Counted from the stretch's first letter, positions 52,001 to 52,985 are shown. The stretch is DNA of 61,232 nt from Elusimicrobiales bacterium (GCA_031082205.1 JAVHLJ010000002.1:76557-137788), one strand, 5' to 3'. Notes: generated by a model not told the origin, from the letters alone. Translations and numbers: made by a program.

Positions 52001-52884
52001 ACGGGGCGGAGCCGTACACCACCTTCACGATAGTGCGGCGCGCCGTGATGGGCTCCCGCAGGGTCCCGCACAGCCCCAACGAGCCGGTCTCGGGCGGCCT
52101 CGGCGGCCTGGGCGCCTACGTGGTGTCCGTCCGCGGCGTGACCTCCGGCGGACAGTATATTCCCGAGCCCGACGGCTCCTCGCTGGTGGTCATGCGTCCC
52201 GACACCGTGCCCCCGCCCAGGCCGGCCGATCCCGCTCCGGAACTCGAGTCGGGCGACAACTTCAAGTACCTGGTCAAGTGGGCCCGCACCGACGACAGGG
52301 ACGACCGCGAGTCCGGCATAGTCTCCTACGAACTGCAGGAGCGCGAGGGGACCAATCCCGTCTGGCGCACCCTGTCGACCATTCCCTATATCAGGGCGGA
52401 CTTCCTCAGCTACTGGGTCGGGGACCCCCTGGAGAGCCCCGGCGAAACCCCGCGCCCTTCCGGCAGCTACTACACCTACCGCGTGCGCGCCTGGGATAAC
52501 GCGGGCAATTATTCGCCCTGGTCGCAGACTTCCGCGCCGGCGGGCACCACCATAGGGGAGGAGGTCCTCTCCAATGTTTCCAATTACCCCAACCCCGTGG
52601 ACCTGCGCAAGGGAGGCGTGGAGGGCAGGACGATGATCACCTACACCCTGAACTCCGACGCCGAGGTCAGCATAACCATCTACGACCTGCTGGGCTACGT
52701 GGTGCGCGAGTGGAACATAGCCAGCGGCCAGCCCGGCGCGAAGCAGGGCCCGAACTTCCATCCCTGGGACGGCAAGAACGGCCTGGGCGGCATAGTCTCC
52801 AAGGGCGGCTATATAGTCCGGGTCAAGGCCTCGAGCCCCAAGGGCAGCAAGACCATCCTGCGCAAGGTCGGCGTGATACACTAA
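16099..52884 (+). CDS. Giant (12,261 aa) secreted repeat protein with C-terminal FlgD/T9SS-type sorting domain
   Basis: A single uninterrupted frame of 36.8 kb, predicted mass about 1.3 MDa. Residues 1-34 are a signal peptide (AAAALLLFAGLLPAPAGA|DYEW). Residues 35-365 are a unique beta-rich region. Then come 58 Ig-like modules of about 125 residues by my count (17203-39415), sixteen or so longer modules with a PGE...GKSG...AG...D-Y-N pattern (39415-46020), about eight modules with calcium-loop-like DxNxDGxxD motifs (46020-51240), a segment with DLNGDGVPD and DFNGDGEAD, an Fn3-like domain (52200-52560), and a terminal module (residues 12155-12261) with NYPNP, ITIYDLLGYVVREW, WDGKNGLGG and GGYIVRVKA. 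That last fold is shared by FlgD and T9SS type A sorting domains. It is likely a cell-surface adhesin or filament, perhaps for attachment or gliding. Control is by riboswitch 1. Confidence 0.93.
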   Translation: MRLERWMKGMTGRAAKAAAALLLFAGLLPAPAGADYEWGNRIAVYRQVDCGDMWSTVNNNTEFRFTAMQDITGVNEIRMLVSYTVNAAAAYATWEVGVMNSGGTILSSTSWTANMGDANTQVWRSWAIPAFDLSQGGNYRIYARVTGTNAGRRMPRIVAMQAPRGFVPKDDETDSYAGSYYNGSSVGAEPVYMIGNGSVYQGQPYARGLESGSAVTDVLPITLSVKDPNAVGQLFQAPAGGLGLVGLSAYAKAKDSAKDLLFRITSEDGATVYVDTTTFFTGDGSNVFKEWSKSFPGVFLPEGTYRLAFIDLAGGETWFTTADSKVGGSPFDGATYKGTPARYQTSTNRGGSWSNPTVSGDLNFKFIIDDTRPTMQILQPRNNTWRKSLPRIEGTAADNYYINQNNVTLFIKEEGITNRYWTGSSWGSYSTGYEYDYDKWVSTGPASASAGATVNWNYTVPWSHDRKYIIYSRARDSAGNYTQYWSTSTFHYDIYSAGPPEQPDSLAQVPEHNSVINAVPSAISGTAADNSLGGIGNVKWVLWRNTDGAYWMGAWTAGPVPADPGSWPDPNTLSPSGGTPVTWERNTMLPTAGDMTDGATYYVTSVAADRVVDSANNAAPNYEVQRTTVTFWWDVSAPVSRSTMPAQGARYSSLTALHGTAYDNVKIDSLRVRLRRNTDNKYWNDSANEFGITDPEAAWVTLGTGLAQRTTNWMYSDLFAWTGSPATEYQVNVQAKDYLRYETNFSTAVFTYDTQAPSPLVTSPASLGYMTAPLAAGATIQGTVDSDASQVRVRMQNLQDNLYWTGGGWGAETWLTATIYAPGFWRLVVPKTAFASGGKYEVTLEGTDSSIPTPNVGFSAAQRFWYDVDKPTSAVTGLADGSLLAGLSSISGTAADTAPFGPVGTSLDKVRVSIYNDQTGQYFTGSGWGPLTELPVDMDGGALNGGRWEHNWTITPSTGWINNYDYEIRYVAVDKAGNREDHNLLNPNAPKIGFSIDLQPPVSVSTFPANGAVYGAGAWRIYGTASDNKGLDRVELSLKRSTSTDFTAPYSYWNGVFWQDDPGYEVWVSSQNMQNLGVASLNWNYGGVGWTSGRYQLRSRARDDVARWQTALTDVAFTIDMSAPASAVLTPADGGAYNAAGFSSFQGQATDDLSGIPAAGVNIWIRDMGFTDDELPWPTTYWNGTAWQNSASPIPLQATPVNPGAMSTPWTYPKPALADGHRYAVQSWATDIAGNVESPSAVSVFDYDVRHPTATIGNPPHGGAVSSLPEVSGEYVDTFPGSGVPAGAVRVSIRQNFGSQLYWKGSVIGWDGTTEHWLDAAAAEVDVSTETGRQASWKYTDLPAWEDQRVYRVRAKAADAAGNTQESLGDSFIAVSTFTFDASAPQTEIYAPSTVSRPRYDQYGVYTIQGAATAGTAEIDRVEILIYIPYSGTHHYYWSWGARNWTYDTIANDAPYWKDIGVTKAVGPLYWRYEGADMPSYPGNNTYVTGYDAVVRARTSTAERTEVAGAGERWDPTSDYPWSILDTPVHGSIGSGVATMTGRFWPDDESTNPVPKVSIYNKTTARYWDNSMNGGLGGWSASEVWNNAVSGSDLGRFYNFTYNSSSVTWTTGEYVLRSKKDRGTRLEVPHKGSIYIVDVSPPESRVLVPGNNTMHSALPYLNGTAADVGPAGLQTVEAALKRITGGTTYYWSGGTSAWVPTETPVWNGASLSGSSWTYDTSGVAWTYGQLYTGIVRATDKGNNVQTAIATGRNFRIDNIGPVSAVTAPADGGIYAALSTLSGTSYDEYSVPIDGQMRLHRDVNGDDVPDGTYDGSAWQPYDDDLWFAPGSFSLNGTTATLTKTMPDAAWDSGYKYYFYVRSKDNALSGNNQGSASPVSAFWIDKTPPYSTILHPSAAAYNSLTSLYGTAGDALSGADEVRITLYNTSLGQYYDPSANPPWTAGEENAAPWVLAQATVYQTSASWSYAVENSTWTSGARYRLRARARDRVGNLGVALSTATFQFDTDLPVSSVTYPVNGTHLTNAALSVTLAGTAYDYPLIDKSGVNLTRLYFRRGNGDYFTGLGWQTDPYPLNAELPADNWTYSLPDGVFTDGEIFHVYASARDNATNVEAFNLRSTFVYDLTRPTGTITYPYNDGYISQTGRIAGTAYDTPNGLVDKVYVRVKQLTGPKPDHYYRVSDSSWTVEGSPEVWNELPLHGTLSPDGTWWQLNTSPWQSGETYEMNATVKDKAGWYRLGYSTVTAIKADFTAPTSTVTYPSHLSTLEENLTVISGSASDAAPGQLDKVRVSYFCVDGICQNKYWNRDAGAWNSDTELFYDATVLPGDRWEATGASSPTWAQSTEGISFRIFARGVDKAGNEVAKPGTGPGSHIEFTLKTPLPVSDIAVPDENTPHWRPSPSPVLSGTSLYASGVKVRVVDWGPDGLWGSGDEYVWAGSSWVPVGEFAGYVDVSAFNPPNWQWTIPSSAWNGNRTYRVRSMAVSASNETPKTGRDFIIDSSAPVTGITAPSAAYMKNVPALTATVSDLAPGAVSYAYFRVKRQESAEYWNWRASTFTALSGADTDLPAVIDGGIASYTTDYFSAGTAFEDNRAYVARFSAFDRAGNEGAATDRAFTIDRSSPAARIRVPYDLNNGGMRSVTALSGTAADNWSNASVQVAIERWVGGAVYRFNGTGYDTYDDHYWITVDGTNGYLSPSATSWVYAPANLDNYFASGYRHMVLARALDTAGNVQESFTVGVSSLVVKVDKEPPASFLIDPLDSSDGESGRYKASAIGQFPANHIRGTATDGPAGMAAGLQTPQIRLSYLLAGDTYYWTGVSFSSGAAAEASAWQGASRSGSYPVWNWDYITSVVWPAGDREYTVEARGMDDSRLADDTGDGNWGQPPYVSRRFIVDNTPPSVAITTPTELSLNSATNIYGTANADLAGHALTYVRISTGSGAGLRYWDGGTSAWVTSAETWNPAQKLGPTSWYYTVSPSILVEKTTYTVSARALDFAGNYSTVYATRTFLNQRPSDVVLSPYSAAYNSLTSLSGEAFDNTGLTASAVSIFNYTQSQCYDPSLTPPWKTIGCVTDNDAPWVSVPAAIWTTSASWTYAIENSSWTSGASYRVRARSRDAAGNWNVVLATAAFQFDTEIPVSTVTYPADGSHLPLSANPMTIQGTAFDGFSGVNEVRFYLRRSNGDYFDGIGWYADPRQLTGTPPLANWTHYLEGAAAYIDGERYTLSSWARDLAGNEEALTLKSTFVYDISRPTAAITYPYNSGYVSQTGRVTGDSYDKPNGRVANAFVRIKRDSDGRYWSSALGDWTLTGAPEVWNDVLSYGSLSSGGTWWQLNAAPWQSGQSYEVNAYTVDRAGNQQLVFSTAANINADFTAPTSTVTYPVHDSIVQAELPVISGSASDFAPGVLDKVRISYYCVNGSCGGNYWNRSAMAWNSPTEIFYDAAILAGNRWEATGVSTPAWISTLAGVDYRVFAKGVDQAGNEVAKPGAPAAGTSFIKFTLRPPPPDSMITTPSGTPHWKISPAPTIIGTAIYSTTVQLRIVDYGPNLDEKTGGDDLVWNGSAWVSTNVFTGYVGVTNFAAPNWQWTMPGANWTNNRRYRVYSLAKHEPNGIDEQEGDDKEFVIDDTAPSAAVTSPDRAYVPELTQLAASVSDTSPGEIQSAYFRVKRQENAEYWDWKLSTFTPTGTDINLSATVDAGLASYTTDYFQTGRAWETNRSYQVQLFAADKAGNTGSSPVASFTVDRSSPVARITVPRDANSKGIRSITSLLGTALDNWGNSNVEIAVQQLGNPPLWFNGQTFFEPDPYWIPLLGNTSAYLSPSATSWVYAPAGLDTHFTGGTTGTRYLFLARARDTAGNLQDYLEVGVSSAVFSIDKRPPTSSIVFPADHQDGVSGRYKSSNAGKSGTDTRFYGSASDNYYTERNAGVAAGRMRLSYLDGGSTWYWTGAAFDNAVSSEAAWQPISVSGSAPSWNWVYLPDIEWPAGDREYRVESRAMDDSRLSDDTGDGNWENSWTRGVNLRHFIIDDTPPLVLITSPTFDASGALAEIRGTANADIAGFKRAEIKISTSGVDGTRYWTGSGWTASETWITSTIKQGPTSWYYTVPPAMLRDDTVYTAVTRAVDYADNFSTVYSTKMFTYDITPPLVSIAHPQHDATYSRILLSTPIAGGTSSTQISPFTGASTVAVAVSELDGAGNYANCFDGSGFTGCSGPVWLPAQGTAANWTFNDPDLAFISDKQYKYEARAADIAGNMSSPVSVTTKFDLDIPTSTVVSPSAEYVRSLTLISGTASDERYGQRDYEAGLGTYTVKVAIRQIGRDWWNPGENDFTRANPLWYEAAVSTAAATKGDWTYSLPSAMQTAISDWKRRDYLVVTWAYDLALNREFGPAGSDPSNADVPAGVGRVIRYDNVVPIAVSTMPADGGHYNSVPALYGVATDTGVVTTVHVMLKVRGGFNATWKGTYDNAISDWDDTAAKYTRWSTATFNNGAWTIPLPSLQPVNNLRFSVWVRAIDAAGNWQSTPSNAQIDNNQNADGSPAHVFTYDNTIPVTGVTAPSDYALAVATGLITGTSFDEGIESSGVSEVRLRMRRSDGAWWSFNNNNWISATQSDTFGVDGSNPWTRVVAPASQEDGYSYDIYHAARDQAGNNFSGFYSGTSFFSTFTFIADYTAPSSSITFPADNSFIGAAVSINGTADDSVENLRGWSGARSYEAGIAPSGAQVALRKTSGNCPALPPLNQCWWNGSAWSDTASGPLWLTSSFTGASSGTWSYALPGGTVEDGQTYYAVSRVTDIVGNLKSQWTTNYFTGDTTPPDSRATAPTGEVSQVNSISGTARDTAPGLLRETGTVLIALRQISPVINCYDGALNQFVTCPAGAYPNDRLWLSTGTTADPGGQPAAWTWNTSLINWANDSGYDVQALAVDKAGNARPAPGAEIRDLTFTFKSPAADTTITTPDTEFGNYRASSLISVIGSGVNLRASNSVRIHVKRLKEPASWWYEPGGYWVNNDTWTYVGHTAGAWSMGLSGSSVFTVDNATYAISSIGYNAANEAENPPTVRNIIIDNTRPQAAILSPASPYARSLPALDTVTGTAADPGRSELPSLYREGMSHVRVLIKDTFAGTYWNGSAFGALAPESELAADIGELPNWKISTDITPALRDGRNYRVFARPYDKAGNRDDNENTMTQFDVVFDTSPPVSYIGYPGHMQVLRSLSPLAGTASDPAGAWAPNLKSDLGRVTVQIYDEAGVKWWHHGAGAFSVLSSSFNVASGTDTWSYTHPNLEASLETGKYYIMRSSAVDRAGNPQAVVTNAVSSITFVWDRTAPEAFFAVPAEGGRYRPSVLTGVNALSGTASDAPLPGVTDQLNKAQINLSYLHEGDTYYWTGAAFSSWTVTFDGAWQDVLGAASWNYPFDGARWVSDREYTLLARAFDKAEPMGANGGNESAWTRVKFVVDGTPPVSRVSTPTAGSYIQSSLSGISGTSFGGLSGLQSGAAGLRLRAYYTQGVDTWYWRGTAALGWSLNAPVDLPVDFTASASTVTWSYPPVGWEPPVISTNNQVYNFSVSGQDLAGNSGAYAAISVTSDFNYPAITISTPMAGSSAFYGPARTVTELRGQAADSPAGIVLPLRAQLSNISEEGAVKPKWDGSQWAVADSTWLAAAAALPNWTFSSPSWPENKRFQVELTGLDAAGNAVPAGTYTRDFIYDTNRPSSTISGLSAAGFRNPSQIATIAGAAQDWVNFTSTQAYSGLAPDGVEIQIVDPDTNYYTGSGWDGNSVWRKAVFTVTNSISDSKLGQINRTANWSYPKAPDVWPPALVEGSTYTVRVRAMDRSLNLENYVQASFCYDASAPTATVTMPGNFAYKALPLISGTVLEAVSALNPVDGVQVAVQRGDNRYWNGTGWDVAFVPASHWKNATSFGGGNWSHADANLDADFNSLLGLNAALQYRVYVRAKDVTGNISRSDAAPSNPDASFTIDPIIPVSGVVAPSSGAYLNAPIAAMEGTASDWSGGVPSGLNNVRMRLSRLNSGGVRTYYNWTFNSWSSNPPDWTFENVDGALDNWSKAVTPTAFTGANTGDGYRFEIQSEARDNTQPVNGGPNIEVAYATSTFVIDFSTPLVHISSPAHQGFFRVMPSVYGTAADPAGPGGLAGGLVSVEYELIDIDRSPVQYWNFNTLAWQPGQVSSVTAPSGSWAMSALPVNNPLAANSWAVGRSSAAFVLRLKATDRAGNYAAFHLNRSTFTLDIQEPDSAVSVPAVEDGSLQTLAAISGTADDATSGIRRVLLRIQQDTAQSDCVDPANNGQYWNGSAWQAGQAWLPVDSYDSFSKAWSYNSAGVVFKPQCFYVIKSSAADVADNGESTFGSRRFKFTPPPAVTRVLVPGNLRYQKALSVLSGTANPDTKSLALELRRLSDNQYWNFGAQAWQGTAVSTAGLSHTAGNWSYDWNLPPLAHNSSYTLRSIGTNFSDVQELAPVTVQFYYDTQSPDPSVSLPAAAAVYYRSLPGMGGAVSDPPGASPPAAGVNRVWTQLQAANGPHAGEYWNNVQSTFTAVWTQNDNEGSYHLAGSSWSFAFSYSTAALLNRVQYSARVMAADLTYNNGVIEGNQSALSAAVLFNYDISHPTATVASVSGGQVRSAVDIASGTLNEEMVLANVGQQPGVQIAAVRLRIKDNKLNQYWTGAAWSPLPSSYSDAAVHQSSWSYSSLPVWADNGSYTIWAEAEDKAGNIQANFTANGSSVTFVTDKSAPLAGVASPAASSKISSLLALSGTALDPNPPANAGIAGMANIQAQLSYLEGGATYYYDNAVGFSSWTLNDSNSWWSSTEWTAQGPSSGTWYYAPPGLATALVPNRVYRARARARDNALPQSNPADPMANAVTNADIVYDVTPPVSRVVSPAHGSVRRTLASVSGTSLDNLAGISTLGQLEIAIQEVSPGAGHWNGVVPGTFTLASEIFYPLNGGSLGGAYDGLNWSMLSPALSDGYTYRVKIRARDDVTPPNQETVVSSVTFTYDTSAPQAAITAPVGLPDSRGSVKALAQIAGTAYEQFGIRSASVSVQEADTLLYYSLQSSTFSSVSQVWMTAELSGSGPAYTWTLAAPAFQDNRNYNFQVTAEDAAGNVTTPPTPTVMRYDVTAPVGRVLTPADNAFLRSLASVSGTAQDPNSNPSGVAGTQVKVQRASDGNHWNGSIWVSQEAWLGAVAGSPWAKNSQLPPADNFAGLVDGQQYIVQARSYDVAGNTQSVLLGGSSFRFDISSPAAHIELPGHGLRYSSLSSIGGTAGDTFNVTFPRIRIYDIGLNKYWMDGTGSCGGTALPNWVGTECGAFPNVWNLSVSSSSAGGSFSWNYPSSQVTWPDRDNELRVEVRAYDEAGNYGVASSTFSYDRTPPSSRILYPPVSEVLYSSMSHISGTSRDLVSSINDVRIRMWYLSGGATYYWSPTAPHWEPADTGWWSIAGAPGSKLLDNPWSYTNSDFDNPGTIQFAWKEGTHDGLNGKRFHIVTKAIDATGNEEVSYSTRTFVFDNEPPMSRPVVPGPDTAYRELPLISGTSVDGVTTVNSAYISILSQDEPGGAKYFDGSSFINESETWLPVTNLYQSSWTYSNGLLTFADKRHYVVKSSATDSIGNVQSAVGQSRFLYDVTEPVSSVLNPVNGSVYNDNKVVLGNAADPGFTSGINGTGSGVYPSLGWHAGKAEILVFRDTEPYISASGPFLYGSWDDSGFFWNGSTWTPVSAGPVWVQAQYTDALGNWQYSGLVCPSPNTDGTPCWARGDSYASWVRATDNAGVVQTIISQGPKFYIAAPAQSFLVTVSQNPMSAGADVNMTVEAKDGPDGTGNRASAYQGTVNFYIDGVPGGPETMDDNAVLDDIYGLPQQTPFVSTDYGIKTFQFRLRKAAARAMRVEDRDNSAIYGTRNVTVNPTSPDRVQVIADYDPAGQMPAPGTPAGRSGSPRTKPAGSSIPFLLQVTDRYWNLVVSSAASVYVTDSDPNNAAASPDGVSVFTGSTTLNRVFVSADPAGWTVSASGQGLFTNSSNPSSPVPVIANAADRLLAMLPGETRVQGKYSSEPYGKSGVPADQQAGSTFTVTVYGVDAFYNTDPTAVFQVAADIPTDLYDADPPLKNLVAGVTTFAFTPVTASSHTLRARSGSLPSATSSYMTPNPVAVWWGRPVKLHMVPEGMALASGLPPYGSNPSNGGKSGTASALTAGATTQVTVYLTDSYYNVVRGATPFMSVSSNTPIAELRFDNDPNIVGRGLAPSPYQKSLVAGATTFSFVPVTRNQGSGLSVTVRDTGLNLGTSFSTDTVSGLTVNPNTPVALQLLLPSDSGGGEQPAEGTVAGKTGSPGPLTAGTAYTVKVRSVDAYNNLAPDGRQVRLTSNDVYADHPPRQPLASGEAVINNFVPSAATGYLVVNAVDDDTLEPKLSTQTVSGITVNAGAAARMIFVLPTQTLVPGKTSYPYGVTGAISTQTAGNAFTAMLYAADSRYNRVYGVNRAGVPVTSDDPFASSIGIYSMSDGAASVTGVTFRTAGTRVLTASDPNAVLTAAQSGQVPAAPNIPTRLRVLPIGESRVPGSTASGRSGSPDPQQAGVPFNVTVDITDAFWNLVPGASQQVRLVPDDPYAQVVPAGQIVVTSATFSVTPVRSGALYLRAEMLSSPPDWGYSLAEDTSTVVNVAPGVPRRLLVRLPGEEFAPGSATGKSGSPSSSLRAGDTFVVQVGVVDDYFNLVTGRALDVRVNTPTDPYASPVATAAVNVLTGATGSMNVTLRRAATHYLTATDLNTGLSGDPQSSTFTVRAAAPVGLQVVLPGETRLGGSADYPAAGRTLTPSTQTAGAEFFAQVNLVDRFMNRFTELSVGPTVYLVTSDAYDIEPSSQALNNGALQIPLTMVTRNSSAWIKAWPVDAADNRVCSGNTPLGICRNDDAAARGSFKVWASTAARLEVVLPGQALEEGRCNISPPCRDAGISRPGRSGTVLPYAIGGGSLFANVYLTDRFYNRVSELTGAAQDTNPVAVMPEVSILLAQDGKTAPPPPQTLASGAALFSVDPRTSLSSYTVTAATTPSSAASYAVGVSTLVVHPGVVARLSYVLPSTNAVAGQPFSASLYALDAYDNICSTGPNVYVSTAAFVIETQPNPNQQPELLANEVFFSSASAGVRALTDWFTFRKAGVSTLGAQDTFSPAISVSPLVNINVSPGPPTVYKVSPDSDQEVGAGSLSNPGRQSLTAQLTDAYDNNISSAGLPAYLAIAEVSGAQGSFEYYDGLNWQGIGVSTLVYTDSFGRIGVSTQMAYRVSSAAGDWARVWIGTTTITLLNDYIARRQNVTGMLTTAGGTPTRLLYVSSQASAEAGVLEMPGTGAAFTVERRDDFGNVTRQGQTDVYLVLLASHVTVHTGLGRSLGSFGTVGDYGFRNVINDQFVTAVSILPGQSQVSFRYHDRTASYSGVSPQANTAEGGRPGYWHLIAQSGSMQSASHLLRVDPQQITKVAFANPQRTMTAGKTIYQSQNSESFRAELRDMFDNPRVATSTVEVLLSTVARQSSTVNDSFGFSASTILAGGFPPIFASTVSLVTIPLDRYSATFYYIDTTASSVYEVALPTKPIIGLSVPARSEWSGSTQSVRIVPDFTYRVNVRSGAGQTLVAGTTSQMFTLAIEDNYGNPTPVGPGQEDSGTQYVSFVLQSGSAGDVRFSSPGMGPFTAQPGTARLRLGESSTSFYLIDTLMSAPTHQFSVNTVISKGWFPAVASYTVVAAAPHHISFFTPPRRLVAGTTVQYADYALNVTTPTRITVVLKDAYENTTTTGSAVDLAFSGARNSTYGGIDSAQPTDSSNPAWQLINTNPIPRTIFPGESYASIFIWDTAVGTAPVTVQAGIPAAGVTFPAVSQDQYITPNVADYFTLHHGYTLASPLRVLAPGTITLRARDRFGNQAAGDPVNGQYYTGKINMATNTRGSADLRDYIADTTDYTFVPADRGERELQIRDTFVETLRVSVTDYARPSVYGHTSDGGRGKPVASSGDVVLSGMVITPTDMAPQDPLPSSKISIGINKLALYQGDGNIADVPGPVVMLRLTMQTTPAGSPPAYLKSIQVKSSGTLSYSDVTQVGFYADNPYAGQLGMLDVESALGGSPVDFFVTSGTYDSGLGTWRFDDLNVKVSTAVLISNSPKNFFLAVRVSTVAATPRSLALVVDQPSYVVLDSTFVGVAYNNFPLQTSTSPVRNQPATINVSGEDIAAWWQPSVGGVQQALGKYDYVDQGVARAGMLKVKAWTDNFIGTIRSFRIIKTGTGGGSSLLSMRLFLDASGGDPALGDGEFQPSIDKEVTDPSNPPRFNPDDPDQFVLPLLEPRVDGEISRSTRTYFVVYELSPDAVADQTHGARLETAGVSLLDGQMAAFSPINSSTVVVRATADKLLLADVNKSQPNDFTKPTALTQNDRDKAVARLTVQVEGNQGAVVWTGLKLDRWITAAENGGTPVYNKASDVKKISVWYDSTGDGLLQTTGTVRDTEVLLVGGRNRTFPYDALEQPALAADTTLYVKDVQSFFSTDSPFPRAPGRLVINDAQTDPALKEVVYYSGVDNDANAFTGVTRGAEGTAAVAWSSGTVVSGQAALPLIGDGGNLDGQSVYVTPKDYFVTFDIDPLATVDNMANIGLSMRGTDYFAVSPSTKGVSGVNIGVTPPGKSVSLVGRIREYADKVLIKATDTVAGATLQQKAQDQPIIAFTAETDVADAQWRWVMVYASGTPLSDGTAVNDVARVKIWYDADNNSYLGGGDVLVGSGTFGNTIFGPLVARVNFNSPVTLHTEGRALLQGISQRYFVTYDITDSAMPNDAIGNPRYLGAYLRSDSFANTSPTVDDPVKNAFSLPNALSASSVLPFESRVREIISAPSTVTVLAQPVFASPSGGSVNSIRLAQDITTTGSQDAAWAVVSTAGIPSSGYLTVDNEIIYYSATGAGALLFVERGQFGSPSVTHANGSPLGVMSFQGNVNVPLLKLTMTTDGYGVRWESLRLARRQPAPLSGYDADAQVIRVWKDNGNGLFDRDPVTGGNLTDVVVGEGRLGVNEPVGRATIKVVDPALRGQQYVVVSATPTVYFVTVSVDKASNFSHNAMTPPNDVFGLEVQTEGNFTFGPAGSGHSAYFPSPVRSPVNVVMPTINLVTLEPEDISPVELTQADMNVGLLSMKMRTDLTSARVEAIRLARTGTANDSDIDLIKVWRDSNDNCLFDSQDTAVDESGLPPNLMSYGNESFAEGSVNVVLKKPIIVTTTPLCAFISYDVSQFAVIGSTMGLFIGGTDYFTIGIPNAIVLTTAPLRTAPITVKEIPSDVVMGAYDSAYDLLNQGGVGQAQIGAAMLRFNLTTEAGNARWSSMKLQRTGASNDPSSPFGKNTDVKFIHVYQDANQNDTLDLNDINISRADTRVAVPVASSATVPFLLVVESTAGFPAAGSLYLANAELMRYTGVGLSTTTGKPYFIVSERGRRLGELNTSKMDHAAGVGVVKVDLYDQDNPLNTQAQIHLSQVQTLSPLAQTFFVVYDIGETAVKANKVGVRVSDRSWFTVNAPHDVSPRIYMNISRTLPTGTYTGEYPYTSSLVPIRAVTLRVSGADMAPRSAERDTSNVHLLTLTLNTESDYVNLGRINLRQTGTISTATANLGDGDFSDISIWKDDGDRVFSSVRDRRVARVLNSSAPFDGGVSLDILDGQLPYVSVTTSPVILYVSGSIGSADRSGADTLGHSAGLSLDYFFELKGPNGLALAAGQSVYDSFPKASGQVLIVPGIIQSIAEYGKIFVADNGYPAYAILDSSGVVVPGPNGRPQADPSRWIYGYTDSGCRADEPLIDLNGDGVPDNFDFAGAGKCVNVSLIGSMTPSYNLDNDPNGFLDYDFNGDGEADSIEMVDGKPVYSLGGLGPIPSEGAVPSAWQSALTSVAAKWPPASTPVVSYELAVSTNYDNPTSHSKRWATVGDNLSGKVSVPSMITYAVGRLLDKIDDNTSSFRVNKKFDKSLTGKTYFVFVGNEIMEVTADGAEPYTTFTIVRRAVMGSRRVPHSPNEPVSGGLGGLGAYVVSVRGVTSGGQYIPEPDGSSLVVMRPDTVPPPRPADPAPELESGDNFKYLVKWARTDDRDDRESGIVSYELQEREGTNPVWRTLSTIPYIRADFLSYWVGDPLESPGETPRPSGSYYTYRVRAWDNAGNYSPWSQTSAPAGTTIGEEVLSNVSNYPNPVDLRKGGVEGRTMITYTLNSDAEVSITIYDLLGYVVREWNIASGQPGAKQGPNFHPWDGKNGLGGIVSKGGYIVRVKASSPKGSKTILRKVGVIH
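16201..17202 (+). other. Giant protein: N-terminal unique beta-rich region
   Basis: Residues about 35-368 after the signal peptide. Two jelly-roll-like stretches are suggested by alternating strands (for example TWEVGVMNSGGTILSSTSW and DLLFRITSEDGATVYVDTTT), each ending in a YRIYARVTG- or YRLAFIDLAG-type strand. It contains one of the few cysteines of the protein (VDCGDMW). Family not recognised; it could be a ligand-binding head. Confidence 0.45.
21742..25107 (+). repeat. Nine-module block, copy A of an internal segmental duplication
   Basis: Modules 13 to 21 of the Ig-like array. Each aligns in order with modules 22 to 30 in the next block, for example TGTITYPYNDGYISQTGRIA against TAAITYPYNSGYVSQTGRVT, and TPHWRPSPSP against TPHWKISPAP. 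Length about 3,366 bp. Confidence 0.8.
25108..28484 (+). repeat. Nine-module block, copy B of an internal segmental duplication
   Basis: About 3,377 bp, directly following copy A. Order-preserving module matches include FDTEIPVSTVTYP (A: FDTDLPVSSVTYP), ADFTAPTSTVTYP (same in A), VDRSSPVARITVP (A: IDRSSPAARIRVP) and DDSRLSDDTGDGNW (A: DDSRLADDTGDGNW). The copies have clearly diverged at DNA level, so the event is not recent. Confidence 0.8.
39415..46020 (+). other. Giant protein: second zone, PGE/GKSG-type modules
   Basis: About sixteen modules of 110-160 residues with a consensus start such as P-x-x-L-x-V-x-LPGE-x-x-x-PG, a GKSGSP or GRSGSP turn, Q-x-AG-x-x-F, then a strand with VxDxxxN. 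Examples begin LLVRLPGEEFAPGSATGKSG and LRVLPIGESRVPGSTASGRS. This resembles Big_1/filamin-type extended Ig repeats in invasin-like proteins; an exact family name is not claimed. Confidence 0.65.
46021..51240 (+). other. Giant protein: third zone with calcium-loop-like motifs
   Basis: About eight longer modules, each with a strand such as ARVEAIRLARTGTANDSDID followed by a VWRDSNDNCLFDSQD-, VYQDANQNDTLDLND- or WYDADNNSYLGGGD-type loop. The D-x-N-x-[DN]-x-x-x-D spacing resembles EF-hand or dockerin-type calcium loops. Several also have an inserted strand pair including NEIIYYSATG or AELMRYTGVG. Confidence 0.55.
52561..52881 (+). other. Giant protein: C-terminal FlgD-like / T9SS type A-like sorting module
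   Basis: Residues 12155-12261. Signature pieces are NYPNPVDL, MITYTLNSDAEVSITIYDLL, GYVVREW, HPWDGKNGLGG and SKGGYIVRVKAS, ending with a short basic strand. The same pattern marks C-terminal domains recognised by type IX secretion in Bacteroidota, and also FlgD-like Ig domains elsewhere. The PorV-like gene next to it supports a secretion meaning. Confidence 0.75.
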
Positions 52885-52913
52885 GCCCCGGGCCATTAAA
52901 AGGCTTGTTTTTT
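52883..52913 (+). terminator. Possible terminator of the giant gene
   Basis: AAGCC (52883-52887), overlapping the stop, can pair with GGCTT (52902-52906) and is followed by GTTTTTT. The stem is only 5 bp with a 14-base loop, so it is weak. A second T-run follows at about 52918. Confidence 0.35.
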
Positions 52914-52962
52914 ATGTGTTTTTTGGGGGCCGGACGGAGGGGGGGGGTCCTTCTTTAAGGGA

Positions 52963-52974
52963 TTGACTTGTCAA
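52963..52974 (+). promoter_or_regulatory. Operator-like inverted repeat TTGAC-N2-GTCAA, copy 2
   Basis: TTGAC (52963-52967) and GTCAA (52970-52974), 23 bases start to start upstream of the -35. The match to copy 1 covers ATTGAC-Y-TGTCAAG and continues as CCCCTTGACAAA, with a one-base spacing difference. A 9-G run (52939-52947) lies just upstream. Confidence 0.5.
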
Positions 52975-52985
52975 GCCCGGACCCC

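Noticed and set aside
16099-52884. CRISPR or DNA satellite explanation for the repeats
   Set aside because: The repetition is at protein-module level with about 375-base period and strong divergence, without constant-length spacers.
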